From: Mucilaginibacter kameinonensis
GTDB taxonomy: Bacteria; Bacteroidota; Bacteroidia; Sphingobacteriales; Sphingobacteriaceae
Direction of reading: 5' to 3'
DNA length: 64,000 nucleotides
Assembly (NCBI RefSeq): GCF_003675385.1
Contig: NZ_RCWZ01000002.1
Location: forward strand, 496,001-560,000
Program-made: the position numbers and the translations under genes
In this document: in pieces, positions 1 to 8,422 of the stretch
How the letters are laid out: the number at the start of each line of letters is the position of its first letter
How positions within the stretch are numbered: position 1 is the stretch's first letter
Notes under the pieces: generated by a model
Databases searched by the model: none
What the model was told of the DNA's origin: nothing
Seen by the model: the letters and a program-made list of their open reading frames with translations, nothing else

Positions 1-1368
1 CCCGATGAGGCTTTTGCAGCGGTAATTGCTGCTTATGACCCTTTGGTAACTGAAACCGGTGGTATCGACAATACCTATTCAGATCCCCTTGGTGCATTAA
101 ACTCAGCTTCTGATGATTGCTTTGCAGGCGGTGGTAGCGCATCAGACGTTACCCCTTGGCAGGTGATCAACAACTATACACTTACACCGGCACAAGGACC
201 GCAAAACCAGTTTTGGGCTATCAACTTTCAGGGTGTTAACCGTACCGACGTATTGCTTGAAAATTTGCCTAAAGTACCAGGCTTAAGCGCTGATTTGTTA
301 AAGCGTTATACTGCTGAAGGTCAGTTTTTACGTGCACACTATTATTTTGACCTGGTAAGGTTATTTAAAAATGTGCCGTTGATCCTTAATTCATTAAACC
401 TGACTAACGTATACGACCAGGTACAAGCTACTCCTGAAGCTGTTTATACTCAAATTGAAAACGATTTGAAAGCGGCTATCCCGGGTTTACCTGCTACTGT
501 ACCTACAAGTGATGGCGGCCGTGTAACACAAGGCGCAGCTAAGGCCTTATTGGGTAAAGTTTATCTGTATGAAAAGAAATGGGCCGATGCAGCTACCATG
601 CTGAAAGATGTGAATACTAATTATGGCTATAAACTGTTAACTAATTACGGTGCTATTTTCAGCCCGACAAATAAATTCAACAGCGAGTCGATTTTTGAAT
701 TGGTTCACTCAGGTTCACAAAGCTATACCTGGAGCAACTGGAACCAATTTAAATCAAACATTTATACACAAATGATTGGTCCGCGTAGCTATACAGGCCC
801 GATATATTACAGTGGTGGTTATGGTTTTAATCCGGTTACAACGCAGCTGGCTACCGCCTTAAAAGGCGACCCGCGTTATGGCTATACTGTTGTTAATATC
901 GATAGTTTAACAAAAGCTACTAAAACAAGCTATTCACCAAGTTATCAGAATACCGGTTACTTTATCCAAAAGTATGCACCGGTGTTGGCTAACAAAGTTA
1001 CAACCGGTACCACCGATTTGAACTGGCCTAACGACTATATTGAGATCCGTTTGGCTGATACCTACCTGATGGAAGCTGAAGCAGAATTGAATGGTGGCGG
1101 CGATCAGGGACGTGCGCAAACTTTGCTTGATGCTGTACGTGCCCGTGTTGGCTTAGCTTCAAAACCCGCTACACTTCAAAACATCTATGATGAAAGAAGG
1201 CTTGAGCTGGCTACTGAAGGCCACCGCTGGTTTGACCTGGTACGCTGGGGACAGGCGCCAAGTGTACTTGCATTTAAAAACTTTAAAGCAGGCGTGAACG
1301 AGATATTGCCTATCCCGTTAAACGAAACGCTTAACGGTACAAAGCTTAAACAAAACCCGGGTTATTAA
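1..1368 (+). CDS. SusD/RagB family outer-membrane glycan-binding protein (5' partial)
   Basis: The reading frame is open from base 1, so the start codon and lipoprotein signal lie upstream of the window. About 455 residues remain. SusD-like proteins are surface lipoproteins that bind oligosaccharides and sit as a lid over a SusC TonB-dependent transporter. The visible part has the usual SusD features: the helical YFDLVRLFKNVPLI region, the AKALLGKVYLYEKKW TPR-like helix, the DERRLELATEGHRWFDLVRW block, and the typical C-terminus ending in PIP...NPGY. The partner susC should lie just upstream, outside the window. A strong terminator follows, so this gene ends its operon and is separate from the second SusC/SusD pair at 51-56 kb. 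Confidence 0.95.
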   Translation, partial: PDEAFAAVIAAYDPLVTETGGIDNTYSDPLGALNSASDDCFAGGGSASDVTPWQVINNYTLTPAQGPQNQFWAINFQGVNRTDVLLENLPKVPGLSADLLKRYTAEGQFLRAHYYFDLVRLFKNVPLILNSLNLTNVYDQVQATPEAVYTQIENDLKAAIPGLPATVPTSDGGRVTQGAAKALLGKVYLYEKKWADAATMLKDVNTNYGYKLLTNYGAIFSPTNKFNSESIFELVHSGSQSYTWSNWNQFKSNIYTQMIGPRSYTGPIYYSGGYGFNPVTTQLATALKGDPRYGYTVVNIDSLTKATKTSYSPSYQNTGYFIQKYAPVLANKVTTGTTDLNWPNDYIEIRLADTYLMEAEAELNGGGDQGRAQTLLDAVRARVGLASKPATLQNIYDERRLELATEGHRWFDLVRWGQAPSVLAFKNFKAGVNEILPIPLNETLNGTKLKQNPGY

Positions 1369-1387
1369 TTTAACCTGTTTAATTAAT

Positions 1388-1421
1388 AAAAAGGCTGTCA
1401 TGTTACATGGCAGCCTTTTTA
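1388..1421 (+). terminator. Rho-independent terminator after the first susD
   Basis: A stem AAAGGCTGTCATGT pairs with ACATGGCAGCCTTT with one G-T wobble and a tiny loop, and is followed by a run of T. It lies 20 bases after the susD stop. Confidence 0.85.
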
Positions 1422-1473
1422 TCTTTATATGGAGGGGTATCACATTGCCTCGTCAATTTTTACACGTACTATT

Positions 1474-2706
1474 ATGCTTAAGCAGCGCACATTCTTTTTG
1501 GCTTTGTCGTTACTGATTCCTTTGAGTTTCTTACTGGTACAGTGCTTTAGCGACAAACCGGAGGATCAAAGAGCTGAGATCTTCGCGGGATCGGCAAGTT
1601 GTCAGAAATGCCATAAGGACGTTTATGATAGTTATCTGCATACAGCGCACTATCTTTCTTCGCGGCCAACATCTGCCGAAATTGTACACGGAAGTTTCGA
1701 CCCTCATAATAACACGCTGCAATATGCCGATGGCACTGTTGTTAAAATGGAAAAGCGTAACGGCGAGCTTTACCAGGTAAGCTATACCAACAATAAAGAA
1801 ACTGTTGCCCATAAAATGGATATCACTTTTGGGGTAACCAAGGCGCAAACCTATATGTACTGGCAGGATAAGCAGTTGTTTGAATTGCCGGTATCTTACT
1901 TTAATACGGTACATGGCTGGGCTAACAGCCCCGGTTATGATGGTACTAAGCCGGATTTTAACCGGCCAATTTTGCAAAGATGTTTTGAGTGCCATGCATC
2001 ATTTATCAGGCAGGCATCCCAACAAAATATAGATCTGCAAAATCGCAAGATCGAGTTTGAACCCGCTTCGATTATTTATGGTATCGACTGTGAACGCTGC
2101 CACGGTCCGGCAGCCAACCACGTAAATTATCACGAGGCTTATCCCGAAGAAAAGACCGCTAAATATATCACCCGTTTTGCATCGCTTACACGAGCTCAAA
2201 AAATGGATGCCTGCGGGGTGTGTCATTCAAGCAGTAAACAGGCGTTCCAGCTATCAACCTTTAAATTTAAGATGGGGGATACCCTGGCCCGCTTCAAGGA
2301 GCCCGATTATTTAAATATACAAACCAACGCGGCTTCGCTTGATGTGCATGGTAACCAGAACGGGCTATTGACCACCAGCAAGTGTTATTTAATGAGCAAT
2401 ATGGATTGCAGTACCTGTCATAACACGCATGTAAATAACGGCGGTAATCTTGCGCTGTACTCTAAAAAATGTATGAACTGCCACACCGAAGCCAATCATA
2501 ACCTGTGTAAGGTTGCACCTAAATTAAGTGCCATGATGCAAAATAATTGTATTGACTGCCACATGCCGCTTAAGCCATCAAATACTATTGCCGTTAATGA
2601 TACTTCGGGTAAAAGTTCATCACCTTACCTGGTGCGTACCCATCGCATCGCTATTTATCCAAACGAGACCAAGAAGATCCTTGCATTTCTGAATACAGCC
2701 AGGTAA
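1474..2706 (+). CDS. Seven-heme cytochrome c lipoprotein
   Basis: The protein (410 aa from the ATG at 1474) has seven CXXCH heme c sites, starting near residues 43, 170, 206, 247, 312, 333 and 359. It opens with a hydrophobic signal ending in Cys24, preceded by LLVQ. That is an atypical but plausible lipobox, so a membrane-anchored periplasmic or surface electron carrier is likely. The frame is open 45 bases further upstream, but the ATG at 1474 begins a proper signal peptide (MLKQRTFF...), so I prefer it. Histidines scattered between heme sites could be distal ligands. I see no CXXCK site typical of NrfA nitrite reductase. No partner redox gene is adjacent, so the electron donor and acceptor are unknown. 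The gene stands alone between a terminator and a repeat. Confidence 0.85.
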   Translation: MLKQRTFFLALSLLIPLSFLLVQCFSDKPEDQRAEIFAGSASCQKCHKDVYDSYLHTAHYLSSRPTSAEIVHGSFDPHNNTLQYADGTVVKMEKRNGELYQVSYTNNKETVAHKMDITFGVTKAQTYMYWQDKQLFELPVSYFNTVHGWANSPGYDGTKPDFNRPILQRCFECHASFIRQASQQNIDLQNRKIEFEPASIIYGIDCERCHGPAANHVNYHEAYPEEKTAKYITRFASLTRAQKMDACGVCHSSSKQAFQLSTFKFKMGDTLARFKEPDYLNIQTNAASLDVHGNQNGLLTTSKCYLMSNMDCSTCHNTHVNNGGNLALYSKKCMNCHTEANHNLCKVAPKLSAMMQNNCIDCHMPLKPSNTIAVNDTSGKSSSPYLVRTHRIAIYPNETKKILAFLNTAR

Positions 2707-2737
2707 GAGCTTTTGCCTTGTAAATAAACAAGGGTTA

Positions 2738-2803
2738 TATCATTGCAAAGAAGTACGACTGCCCTGTATAGCATGCGATTGCTTCGTGCCTCGCAATGAC
2801 ATT
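2738..2803. repeat. REP/MITE-like palindromic element, short copy (R1)
   Basis: About 65 bp starting ATCATTGCAAAG and ending CTCGCAATGACAT. The ends are inverted versions of each other, and the core words (GCATGCGATTGCTTCG) recur in copies R2 and R5. It is a degenerate member of the five-copy family in this window. Confidence 0.6.
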
Positions 2804-2921
2804 TTTTTTCTGAGGAACGTGACTTGTGCTAAAAGTGATTACGATCACTTTTTGAACGCGCTATCGTCATGGTACAACTGAGCCGTTCAGGCCATCTTTG
2901 TATCAATAAAAGATAACAATC

Positions 2922-3272
2922 ATGGCAACTTTAAAAATAAATGCTCCTGAATGGACCGCTGCAAATACCAATACTGCTAAAGCCAATAACAATATCTGGA
3001 CTAAACTAATAGCCTTTGCCGATAGCCAGGCTCCTAATAAAACCATCTGGTTTATGTTTTCTCTTGTTTCACAGGGTGTTCTTTTTTTACCTATACCTGC
3101 TTTTTTGCTTTATTACTATAATGCTCCGATAGCTATACTGGCTGTTACACTTGTCCTGTTCTTTGGTAACATTATAGCCGGCATGGGTGGTTTAGGCATC
3201 CGGAGCTTACTCGGTTTGTTTGCATTCAGCGTTTTGGTACATATTACCATGTTGCTGGTATTTATGCTATAA
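2922..3272 (+). CDS. Small membrane protein, unknown function
   Basis: A 116-residue protein with a polar N-terminus of about 40 residues, then three hydrophobic segments near residues 43-65, 69-90 and 95-115. No family is recognised. The middle loop contains GMGGLGIRSLLG. The start ATG follows a purine-rich AAAAGATAAC. A CATCTTTG box about 25 bases upstream of the ATG resembles the Bacteroidota -7 element TAnnTTTG with one mismatch. It is monocistronic, closed by a strong hairpin at 3310-3340. Confidence 0.75.
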   Translation: MATLKINAPEWTAANTNTAKANNNIWTKLIAFADSQAPNKTIWFMFSLVSQGVLFLPIPAFLLYYYNAPIAILAVTLVLFFGNIIAGMGGLGIRSLLGLFAFSVLVHITMLLVFML

Positions 3273-3309
3273 ATATCGCTTATTTTACCCCTAATTAAAT
3301 ATTGTGCTG

Positions 3310-3342
3310 AAAAGCCGCCGGGAGCGAAACCGGCGGCTTTAT
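3310..3342 (+). terminator. GC-rich terminator hairpin
   Basis: Stem AAAGCCGCCGG / CCGGCGGCTTT with loop GAGCGAAA, downstream of the small membrane protein gene. The T run is short. Confidence 0.7.
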
Positions 3343-3357
3343 GGTATCCGGGATAAA

Positions 3358-3396
3358 ATAAAAAGGGGATTGTGCACTGCACAATCCCCTTTTTAT
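3358..3396. terminator. Bidirectional terminator before osmC-like gene
   Basis: A perfect 16-bp stem (AAAAAGGGGATTGTGC) with a 3-base loop, flanked by A on one side and T on the other. It works on both strands and lies 18 bases beyond the stop of the minus-strand OsmC gene. Confidence 0.85.
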
Positions 3397-3413
3397 TGCT
3401 CTATTGAACGAAA

Positions 3414-3833
3414 TTAAGCGTAAGTAACTTCTAAACTAATTGGCACGCTCAATGCTTTTGAAATAATGCAATTAGCTTTAGCGCCTTCTGCAATTTCTTT
3501 AAACTGCTCTTCAGACACACCGTCAATTGCCGCTCCTTTTAATTGCAAAAGAATACCGGTTACTTCTAAAGCCTGCATATCCAGATCAAGGATAGCATCA
3601 GTAGTTAGGTCGTTAGGTGTGAAGCCTGCCTGGGTTAAAGCAGCGCCAACAGCCATAGTGAAACAGCCTGCATGGGCAGCAGCCAATAACTCTTCAGGGT
3701 TGGTGCCAATGCCATCGGCAAAGCGGGTTTTAAATGAATACTGGGTTTTGTTTAATACAGTGCTTTGGGTAGTGATTTCTCCCTGACCTGCCTGTAATGT
3801 ACCGTTCCAATGGGCGTTTGCTGTACGTTTCAT
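3414..3833 (-). CDS. OsmC family peroxiredoxin-like protein
   Basis: A 139-residue cytoplasmic protein of the OsmC/Ohr superfamily, which reduces organic hydroperoxides with two redox cysteines. The two are visible as Cys57 (AHAGCFTMA) and Cys122 (KANCIISKAL). The conserved Arg37 and Glu48 that support the catalytic cysteine in this family are also present. The length fits the OsmC subfamily, in particular the YhfA/SACOL1771-like group. The repeat locus at 3855-3947 lies directly upstream, so the promoter must be inside or close to it. Confidence 0.9.
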   Translation of the reverse strand: MKRTANAHWNGTLQAGQGEITTQSTVLNKTQYSFKTRFADGIGTNPEELLAAAHAGCFTMAVGAALTQAGFTPNDLTTDAILDLDMQALEVTGILLQLKGAAIDGVSEEQFKEIAEGAKANCIISKALSVPISLEVTYA

Positions 3834-3854
3834 AGTGTGTGGTTTTTGTGTATT

Positions 3855-3947
3855 TAGTTCATAGTTTATGGTTCATAGTTCATGGTTTGATTTTTAGGTA
3901 ATAGTTTTAGGTTTTGCTATGAACCATGAACTATTAGCCATTAACCA
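3855..3947. repeat. Low-complexity inverted word repeat (locus A, TTCATAG/CTATGAA words)
   Basis: The left arm (3855-3888) is a stutter of the words AGTTCATAG and GTTCATGG. The right arm (3917-3947) carries the same words in reverse complement (CTATGAACCATGAAC). The two arms can fold into one imperfect hairpin. It fills the whole gap between the OsmC and old yellow enzyme genes. The same words recur at 17.7 and 35.0 kb. Confidence 0.8.
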
Positions 3948-3948
3948 A

Positions 3949-5019
3949 TTAATGCCATTTGGCCCGCTCATATTGTACCGGCCATTTTATTTCTTCGCCA
4001 AGTTCATGTGCCGCGCGTAGGGCAAAATGCGGATCGCGGAGCATTTCCCTTGCAAAAAACACCAGATCGGCACGTTCATTTTTTATAATTTCATTGGCCT
4101 GGTCAGATTTGGTGATCAAACCTACCGTACCTGTAAGTATACCGCTTTCTTTTTTAACTTTCTCAGCAAATTCAACTTGATAACCTGGTATTAATGGAAT
4201 TTTAACATTTGGTATGTTGCCGCCTGTTGAGCAGTCTACAAGGTCAACGCCTTTATCTTTTAAGATTTTGGCCAAAGTTACTGAATCATCGACGCTCCAG
4301 CCACCGTCTACCCATTCGGTTGCCGAAATACGTACAAATAGCAGGTTTTCTTCGGGCCATACCTGCTTGATATCTTCAATAATCTCCAACAGTAAGCGGA
4401 TCCGGTTTTCAAAACTGCCGCCATATTCGTCGGTACGCTGATTGCTGAATGGCGAAAGAAACTGGTTGATCAGGTAACCATGGGCGCCATGCAGTTCAAT
4501 TACCTGGAAACCTGCGGCTATTGCCCTTACAGCTGCGGCTTTAAAATCAGCTTTCACTTTTTCAATACCTGCCTTATCCAACGCTATTGGAGCTTCTTCA
4601 GTTTCAGTAAAAGAAACGGCACTTGCCGAAACACTTTGCCAACCGTGGGGCTGATCAGATGGTATTTGTTTACCGCCATCCCAGGGCCTTTGATGGCTGG
4701 CCTTGCGACCGGCATGAGCTAATTGCGTACCAGGAACAGCGCCCTGCGCTTTGACGAAATCAGTGATCTGTTTTAATTTCTCAATATGTTCGTCTTTGTA
4801 TAAACCCAGATCGGCATAGGTAATGCGGCCCTCGGGCGATACAGCAATGGCTTCGGTAATGATCATTGCCGCACCTCCGGTAGCAAAACTGCCAAGGTGT
4901 ACAAGGTGCCAGTCGTTAGCAAAGCCGTCCTGGCTTGAATATTCGCACATAGGTGATACTACGACGCGGTTCTTAAGTTCGATGTTTTTTATTTTCAGAG
5001 GAGAAAAAAGTGTAGACAT
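3949..5019 (-). CDS. namA: Old yellow enzyme family NADPH dehydrogenase (YqjM/NamA type)
   Basis: A 356-residue FMN-dependent TIM-barrel enzyme that reduces activated C=C bonds of enals, enones and related electrophiles with NAD(P)H. Residues typical of the YqjM subclass are visible: Cys25 in SPMCEYSS, Gln99 in GTQLAHAGRK, the substrate-binding pair His177 and His180 in ELHGAHGYL, then NQFLSPFSNQRTDEYGGS and a phosphate-binding region near GLITK. There is no signal peptide, so it is cytoplasmic. Co-orientation with OsmC suggests a shared electrophile or peroxide stress role, but a repeat locus separates them, so co-transcription is uncertain. Confidence 0.93.
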   Translation of the reverse strand: MSTLFSPLKIKNIELKNRVVVSPMCEYSSQDGFANDWHLVHLGSFATGGAAMIITEAIAVSPEGRITYADLGLYKDEHIEKLKQITDFVKAQGAVPGTQLAHAGRKASHQRPWDGGKQIPSDQPHGWQSVSASAVSFTETEEAPIALDKAGIEKVKADFKAAAVRAIAAGFQVIELHGAHGYLINQFLSPFSNQRTDEYGGSFENRIRLLLEIIEDIKQVWPEENLLFVRISATEWVDGGWSVDDSVTLAKILKDKGVDLVDCSTGGNIPNVKIPLIPGYQVEFAEKVKKESGILTGTVGLITKSDQANEIIKNERADLVFFAREMLRDPHFALRAAHELGEEIKWPVQYERAKWH

Positions 5020-5233
5020 ACTTTTTGTTTTTTTACAAATATGCTCACTAACAAGCAGTGTGCATGTACGGTTTTTGTAAAATATTTATAGCCCGGATAA
5101 AATGATTTTACGGTGAGGTTTGGGGAGAAAAATCTGTCTGAATCATAATTTACAGAGGTATTGAATTTTCAGAATCAGGTAATTATTTGATGCCGAATGT
5201 TGAACTGTTGGCTAAAGTATTACATTTACCGGC

Positions 5234-5770
5234 ATGTCTGCAATTACTACACGTTTAGCAACCTTTGATGATATACCCGAACTGCAGGAACTGATCGCCT
5301 TTTCGGTTCGTGGGTTAAGCACCAATTATTATAACCAGCAACAAATTGAAAGCGCTATTAAATACATTTTTGGAGTAGATACCCAGCTGGTTATTGACGG
5401 AACCTATCACGTTGCTGAAATAGATGGCATCACAGTTGGCTGCGGCGGCTGGAGTAAACGCAACACCCTGTATGGCGGCGATCAGCATAAAGAAATTGAA
5501 GATCCGCTGCTTGACCCCGAACATGATGCTGCAAGGATCAGGGCATTTTTTGTTCATCCTGATTACGCCCGGAAGGGAGTTGGAAGTTACATCATGAAGG
5601 TTTGTGAAACAGCAGTCAAAAACAATGGCTTTAAAAGCCTGCAATTGGGTGCTACATTGCCCGGTGTACCGCTTTATGAAGCCATGGGTTATAGAGCAAT
5701 GGAAAATATTGATCAGCCTATGCCCGATGGTGTGATATTGCCTTTGGTTAAGATGTTCAAAGTTTTATAG
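5234..5770 (+). CDS. GNAT family N-acetyltransferase
   Basis: A 178-residue cytoplasmic protein with an acetyl-CoA binding motif A at FFVHPDYARKGVGSYIM (R-x-G-x-G at residues 113-117). The C-terminal LPGVPLYEAMGYRAM strand-loop-helix is typical of GNATs. The substrate cannot be told from sequence. The upstream stretch has TTG and TACATTTA elements 18 bases apart, resembling the Bacteroidota TTTG / TAnnTTTG promoter and ending only 6 bases before the ATG, so the leader may be very short. Confidence 0.88.
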   Translation: MSAITTRLATFDDIPELQELIAFSVRGLSTNYYNQQQIESAIKYIFGVDTQLVIDGTYHVAEIDGITVGCGGWSKRNTLYGGDQHKEIEDPLLDPEHDAARIRAFFVHPDYARKGVGSYIMKVCETAVKNNGFKSLQLGATLPGVPLYEAMGYRAMENIDQPMPDGVILPLVKMFKVL

Positions 5771-5831
5771 ACTGGTGGCTTCATATTAAACCAATTTTTT
5801 CGGCGTTATAGCTAAAACCAAGCCCGTAATC

Positions 5832-6401
5832 ATGTTCAGGAAAATAGTGGTAGCCATAATTTTATTAGTGAGTGTTACATCAGTATACGCTCAAACGGCC
5901 GAAGATGCCTACAATAAATATCTCGACTTTAACCTGGCGCGCTTGCAGGGTGAACAGGATAAGGCGATGGATTTATCCCGGCAGATCATGCAGGATACGG
6001 CTAAGCTTTCTGCCAAAGTAAAAATCAATTTTTTCAATTCACTGGCCAGGCTTTATGAAGATGATGATCAAAGCGTAAACGCCATACCTTTATATGAGCG
6101 GGTTATTGCTGCCGAACCTGATTATTATGTGGCCCACCGTGCTTTAGGATACCTGTATCTCAAAAATTTCCCGGATGCGGATAAGCCACTGAGCAGTCCA
6201 TCTGCCGATGCTGAATATATTAAAGCCGCTAAGAAAGCACTACCACAATTAGAAAAAGCCCAGGCCTGCGATGCTGACGATAGTACCCTTGCCCTTATAA
6301 AAACGCTTTACAAAAACATCGGAGACGATGTTGGGTTAAGCGGCTTGGATAAACGATTAAAAGCTTTGAAAGGGAAGTGTGAGGATATTTTGAGTGATTG
6401 A
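5832..6401 (+). CDS. Secreted TPR-type protein
   Basis: A 189-residue protein with a clear Sec signal (FRKIVVAIILLVSVTSVYAQ, cleaved after about residue 20). A helical body follows with TPR-like repeats around residues 45-125 (NSLARLYEDDDQSVNAIPLY, AHRALGYLYLKNF). It probably acts as a periplasmic scaffold. The partner is unknown. It follows the GNAT gene by about 60 bases in the same direction and could be co-transcribed with it. Confidence 0.8.
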   Translation: MFRKIVVAIILLVSVTSVYAQTAEDAYNKYLDFNLARLQGEQDKAMDLSRQIMQDTAKLSAKVKINFFNSLARLYEDDDQSVNAIPLYERVIAAEPDYYVAHRALGYLYLKNFPDADKPLSSPSADAEYIKAAKKALPQLEKAQACDADDSTLALIKTLYKNIGDDVGLSGLDKRLKALKGKCEDILSD

Positions 6402-6414
6402 TATAAAAAATATG

Positions 6415-6524
6415 TCATTGCGAGGAGCCTTGCGGGTAGTGCCTTTTGGGGGGACGCGGCAATCGCATACCATACAGAGCCGCTAAGCTTCCGTGCGGTT
6501 GCCACGCTTCATTCGCAATGACAT
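6415..6524. repeat. REP/MITE-like palindromic element (R2)
   Basis: About 110 bp beginning TGTCATTGCGAGGAG and ending CATTCGCAATGACA, with internal GCGGCAATCGCATACC and GCGGTTGCCACGC. The inverted ends match those of R1, R3, R4 and R5. It sits between a plus-strand and a minus-strand gene that converge, so it could also serve as terminator. Confidence 0.75.
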
Positions 6525-6543
6525 GGTTGATTAAGGATTTCTC

Positions 6544-7431
6544 TTACTTTTGCCTGAAACTATCCCCAATAAATGCCAGCGCGTCGGTAATACCGGTGCG
6601 CCAGTAAGTCCAGTTGTGGGCGCCATCACGGATGCGGAACTCATGGGGCACTTTCTTTTCTGTTAAGGCTATATGCAGCAGGCTATTTCCTTTGCTCAGG
6701 GCATCGTCATCACCGCAATCTATCCAGTACCTAACGCTTTTAAGTTCGTCGGTCGTTTTGATTTGCACCAGCCCTAATATAGAGTTAGCCTGCCAGGTAG
6801 CATTAAGGCGTTCTTTCCCTTTAAGCTCGGGGCCAAATACTTTACTGTATGCTTCTTTCCAGCGTTCATCAGTCACCGCCATAAAATCTTCATCGGTGCG
6901 TACGGCCGCGCTTAGAGCTGCTGCTGCAGAGAACATGTCGGGATGTTTTATGCTGTACTCCAAAGTGCCGAAACCACCCATAGAAAGACCGGCTACACCG
7001 CGATATTGTTTGGTGCCTTTGATCCGGAACTCATTTTCGATAGCCGGTATAAACTCTTTAAAAAAGAAATCTTCGTAACTCTGTTTGCCATTATAGGCAT
7101 TGATGTACCAACTTGTTCCTGCATCGGGCATAACAATGATCATTGGAGGGATAGTACCATCGGCAATGGCTTTATCAGCATAGCGGTTAACTTCTCCAAA
7201 CTGAAGCCAGCCGGTATGATCATCACCGTAGCCATGCAGCAGGTATACCACCGGGTAGGTGCGGTTGGATGTTTCATAATCGGCAGGCAGGTAGACAGCG
7301 TATTTTACGTTGTGATTTAAAATATCGCTTTTTACGTATTGTTCCTCAATCACTTTGCCGGTAGTTTGCGCAAATGCACTTACCGAAATAGATAGTAAGC
7401 AAAGCAGCAAAATCCTTTTTATAGTACTCAT
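6544..7431 (-). CDS. Secreted alpha/beta-hydrolase esterase (tandem copy 1)
   Basis: A 295-residue exported enzyme of the esterase D/antigen 85-like family that includes feruloyl and acetyl-xylan esterases. The signal peptide ends near SAFAQ (residue 22). The nucleophile elbow is GLSMGG with Ser150; the likely acid is Asp238 or Asp241 (WIDCGDDD), and His272 (DGAHNW) completes the triad. The oxyanion region is YLLHGYGDDHTGW. The neighbour at 7520-8404 is a clear tandem duplicate with nearly the same C-terminal 60 residues. Substrate is not known; plant cell wall esters are plausible for this organism. The duplicate pair is co-oriented, with a short repeat locus between the copies. Confidence 0.9.
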   Translation of the reverse strand: MSTIKRILLLCLLSISVSAFAQTTGKVIEEQYVKSDILNHNVKYAVYLPADYETSNRTYPVVYLLHGYGDDHTGWLQFGEVNRYADKAIADGTIPPMIIVMPDAGTSWYINAYNGKQSYEDFFFKEFIPAIENEFRIKGTKQYRGVAGLSMGGFGTLEYSIKHPDMFSAAAALSAAVRTDEDFMAVTDERWKEAYSKVFGPELKGKERLNATWQANSILGLVQIKTTDELKSVRYWIDCGDDDALSKGNSLLHIALTEKKVPHEFRIRDGAHNWTYWRTGITDALAFIGDSFRQK

Positions 7432-7454
7432 ATTCTTGTAAAATCAATTAAATG

Positions 7455-7515
7455 GCCAATTGCAGATTTGAAATATTCAATTGCATATCTGCACATCTGA
7501 AATCTGCACATCTAC
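7455..7515. repeat. Low-complexity inverted word repeat (locus B, ATCTGCA words)
   Basis: The word ATCTGCACATCTGAA is repeated, and GCAGATTT is present together with its reverse complement AAATCTGC. It fills the gap between the two duplicated esterase genes. Confidence 0.65.
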
Positions 7516-7519
7516 CTAA

Positions 7520-8404
7520 TTATTTCTGTCTGAAGCTATCTCCAATAAATGCCAGCGCATTGATGATACCGGTACGCCAGTAAGTCCAGGTATGGGCTCC
7601 GTCGCGCACCCGGAATTCATGCGGTACATTTTTTTCAGTAAGGGCGATATGCAACAAACAATTGCCTTTGCTCAGGAAATCTTCATCACCGCAGTCTATC
7701 CAGTACCTGACACTTTTAAGTTCATCGGTAGTTTTGGTTTGCACCATATTTAAAACCGAATTGCTTTGCCAGGCATTGTTAACCCGGTCTTTCCCTTTTA
7801 AGCCCCGGCCATAAAGCTGGGCGAATATCTTATCATAAGTATCGTCTGGAGTGCTGATCAATTGATCATCTGGAAATACGGCGGCACTTAGAGCCGCTCC
7901 TGCCGCAAACAGGTCAGGATGTTTAAGTGTATAGATCAACGTACCATAACCGCCCATCGAAAGACCCGCTACGCCGCGATATTTTTTCTCGGCTTTAACG
8001 CGAAATATCTTTTCAACATGAGGCATAAACTCCTTGATAAAAAAGTCCTCATATTTTTCCTTACCATCGTAGGAGTTGATGTACCAGCTCGAATCGGCAT
8101 TAGGCATTACTATGATCATTGGCGGGATAGTGCCATCGGCAATGGCCTTATCGGCATAGCGGTTAACTTCTCCAAATTGCAGCCAGCCCGTATGGTCATC
8201 GGTATAGCCGTGTAACAGGTAAACTACCGGGTAACTACGATTGGCGGATTCATAATCGGGGGGAAGGTACACCGCGTAGTTGACGCTGCGCTTTAAAATT
8301 TTGCTTTTTATGTTTTGCTCCTCAAGTACTTTGCCCTGCTGAGCAAACAAACTGAAGCTGCCTATCATCAGCAGAAATAAAAAAGCAGGTTTTAGTATTT
8401 TCAT
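7520..8404 (-). CDS. Secreted alpha/beta-hydrolase esterase (tandem copy 2)
   Basis: A 294-residue paralogue of the 6544-7431 esterase. The signal peptide ends near SLFAQ. The catalytic residues are conserved: Ser149 in GLSMGG, an Asp in WIDCGDED near 237-240, and His271 in DGAHTW. The copies differ most in the signal and in residues 175-215, next to the active-site entrance, which would fit divergence in substrate choice. It is probably the upstream gene of a two-gene unit, with the phosphodiesterase gene (start 9385) upstream in the same direction. Confidence 0.9.
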   Translation of the reverse strand: MKILKPAFLFLLMIGSFSLFAQQGKVLEEQNIKSKILKRSVNYAVYLPPDYESANRSYPVVYLLHGYTDDHTGWLQFGEVNRYADKAIADGTIPPMIIVMPNADSSWYINSYDGKEKYEDFFIKEFMPHVEKIFRVKAEKKYRGVAGLSMGGYGTLIYTLKHPDLFAAGAALSAAVFPDDQLISTPDDTYDKIFAQLYGRGLKGKDRVNNAWQSNSVLNMVQTKTTDELKSVRYWIDCGDEDFLSKGNCLLHIALTEKNVPHEFRVRDGAHTWTYWRTGIINALAFIGDSFRQK

Positions 8405-8422
8405 AGTGCAGATATTTCAGGT

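Noticed and set aside
1..1368. First SusD as part of the mannan PUL
   Set aside because: It is closed by a strong terminator and is 45 kb from the second SusC/SusD pair, so it belongs to a different locus upstream.
6308..6505. Minus-strand open frame of 65 codons near the TPR gene
   Set aside because: It lies partly over element R2 and partly opposite the end of the TPR gene; no conserved features.
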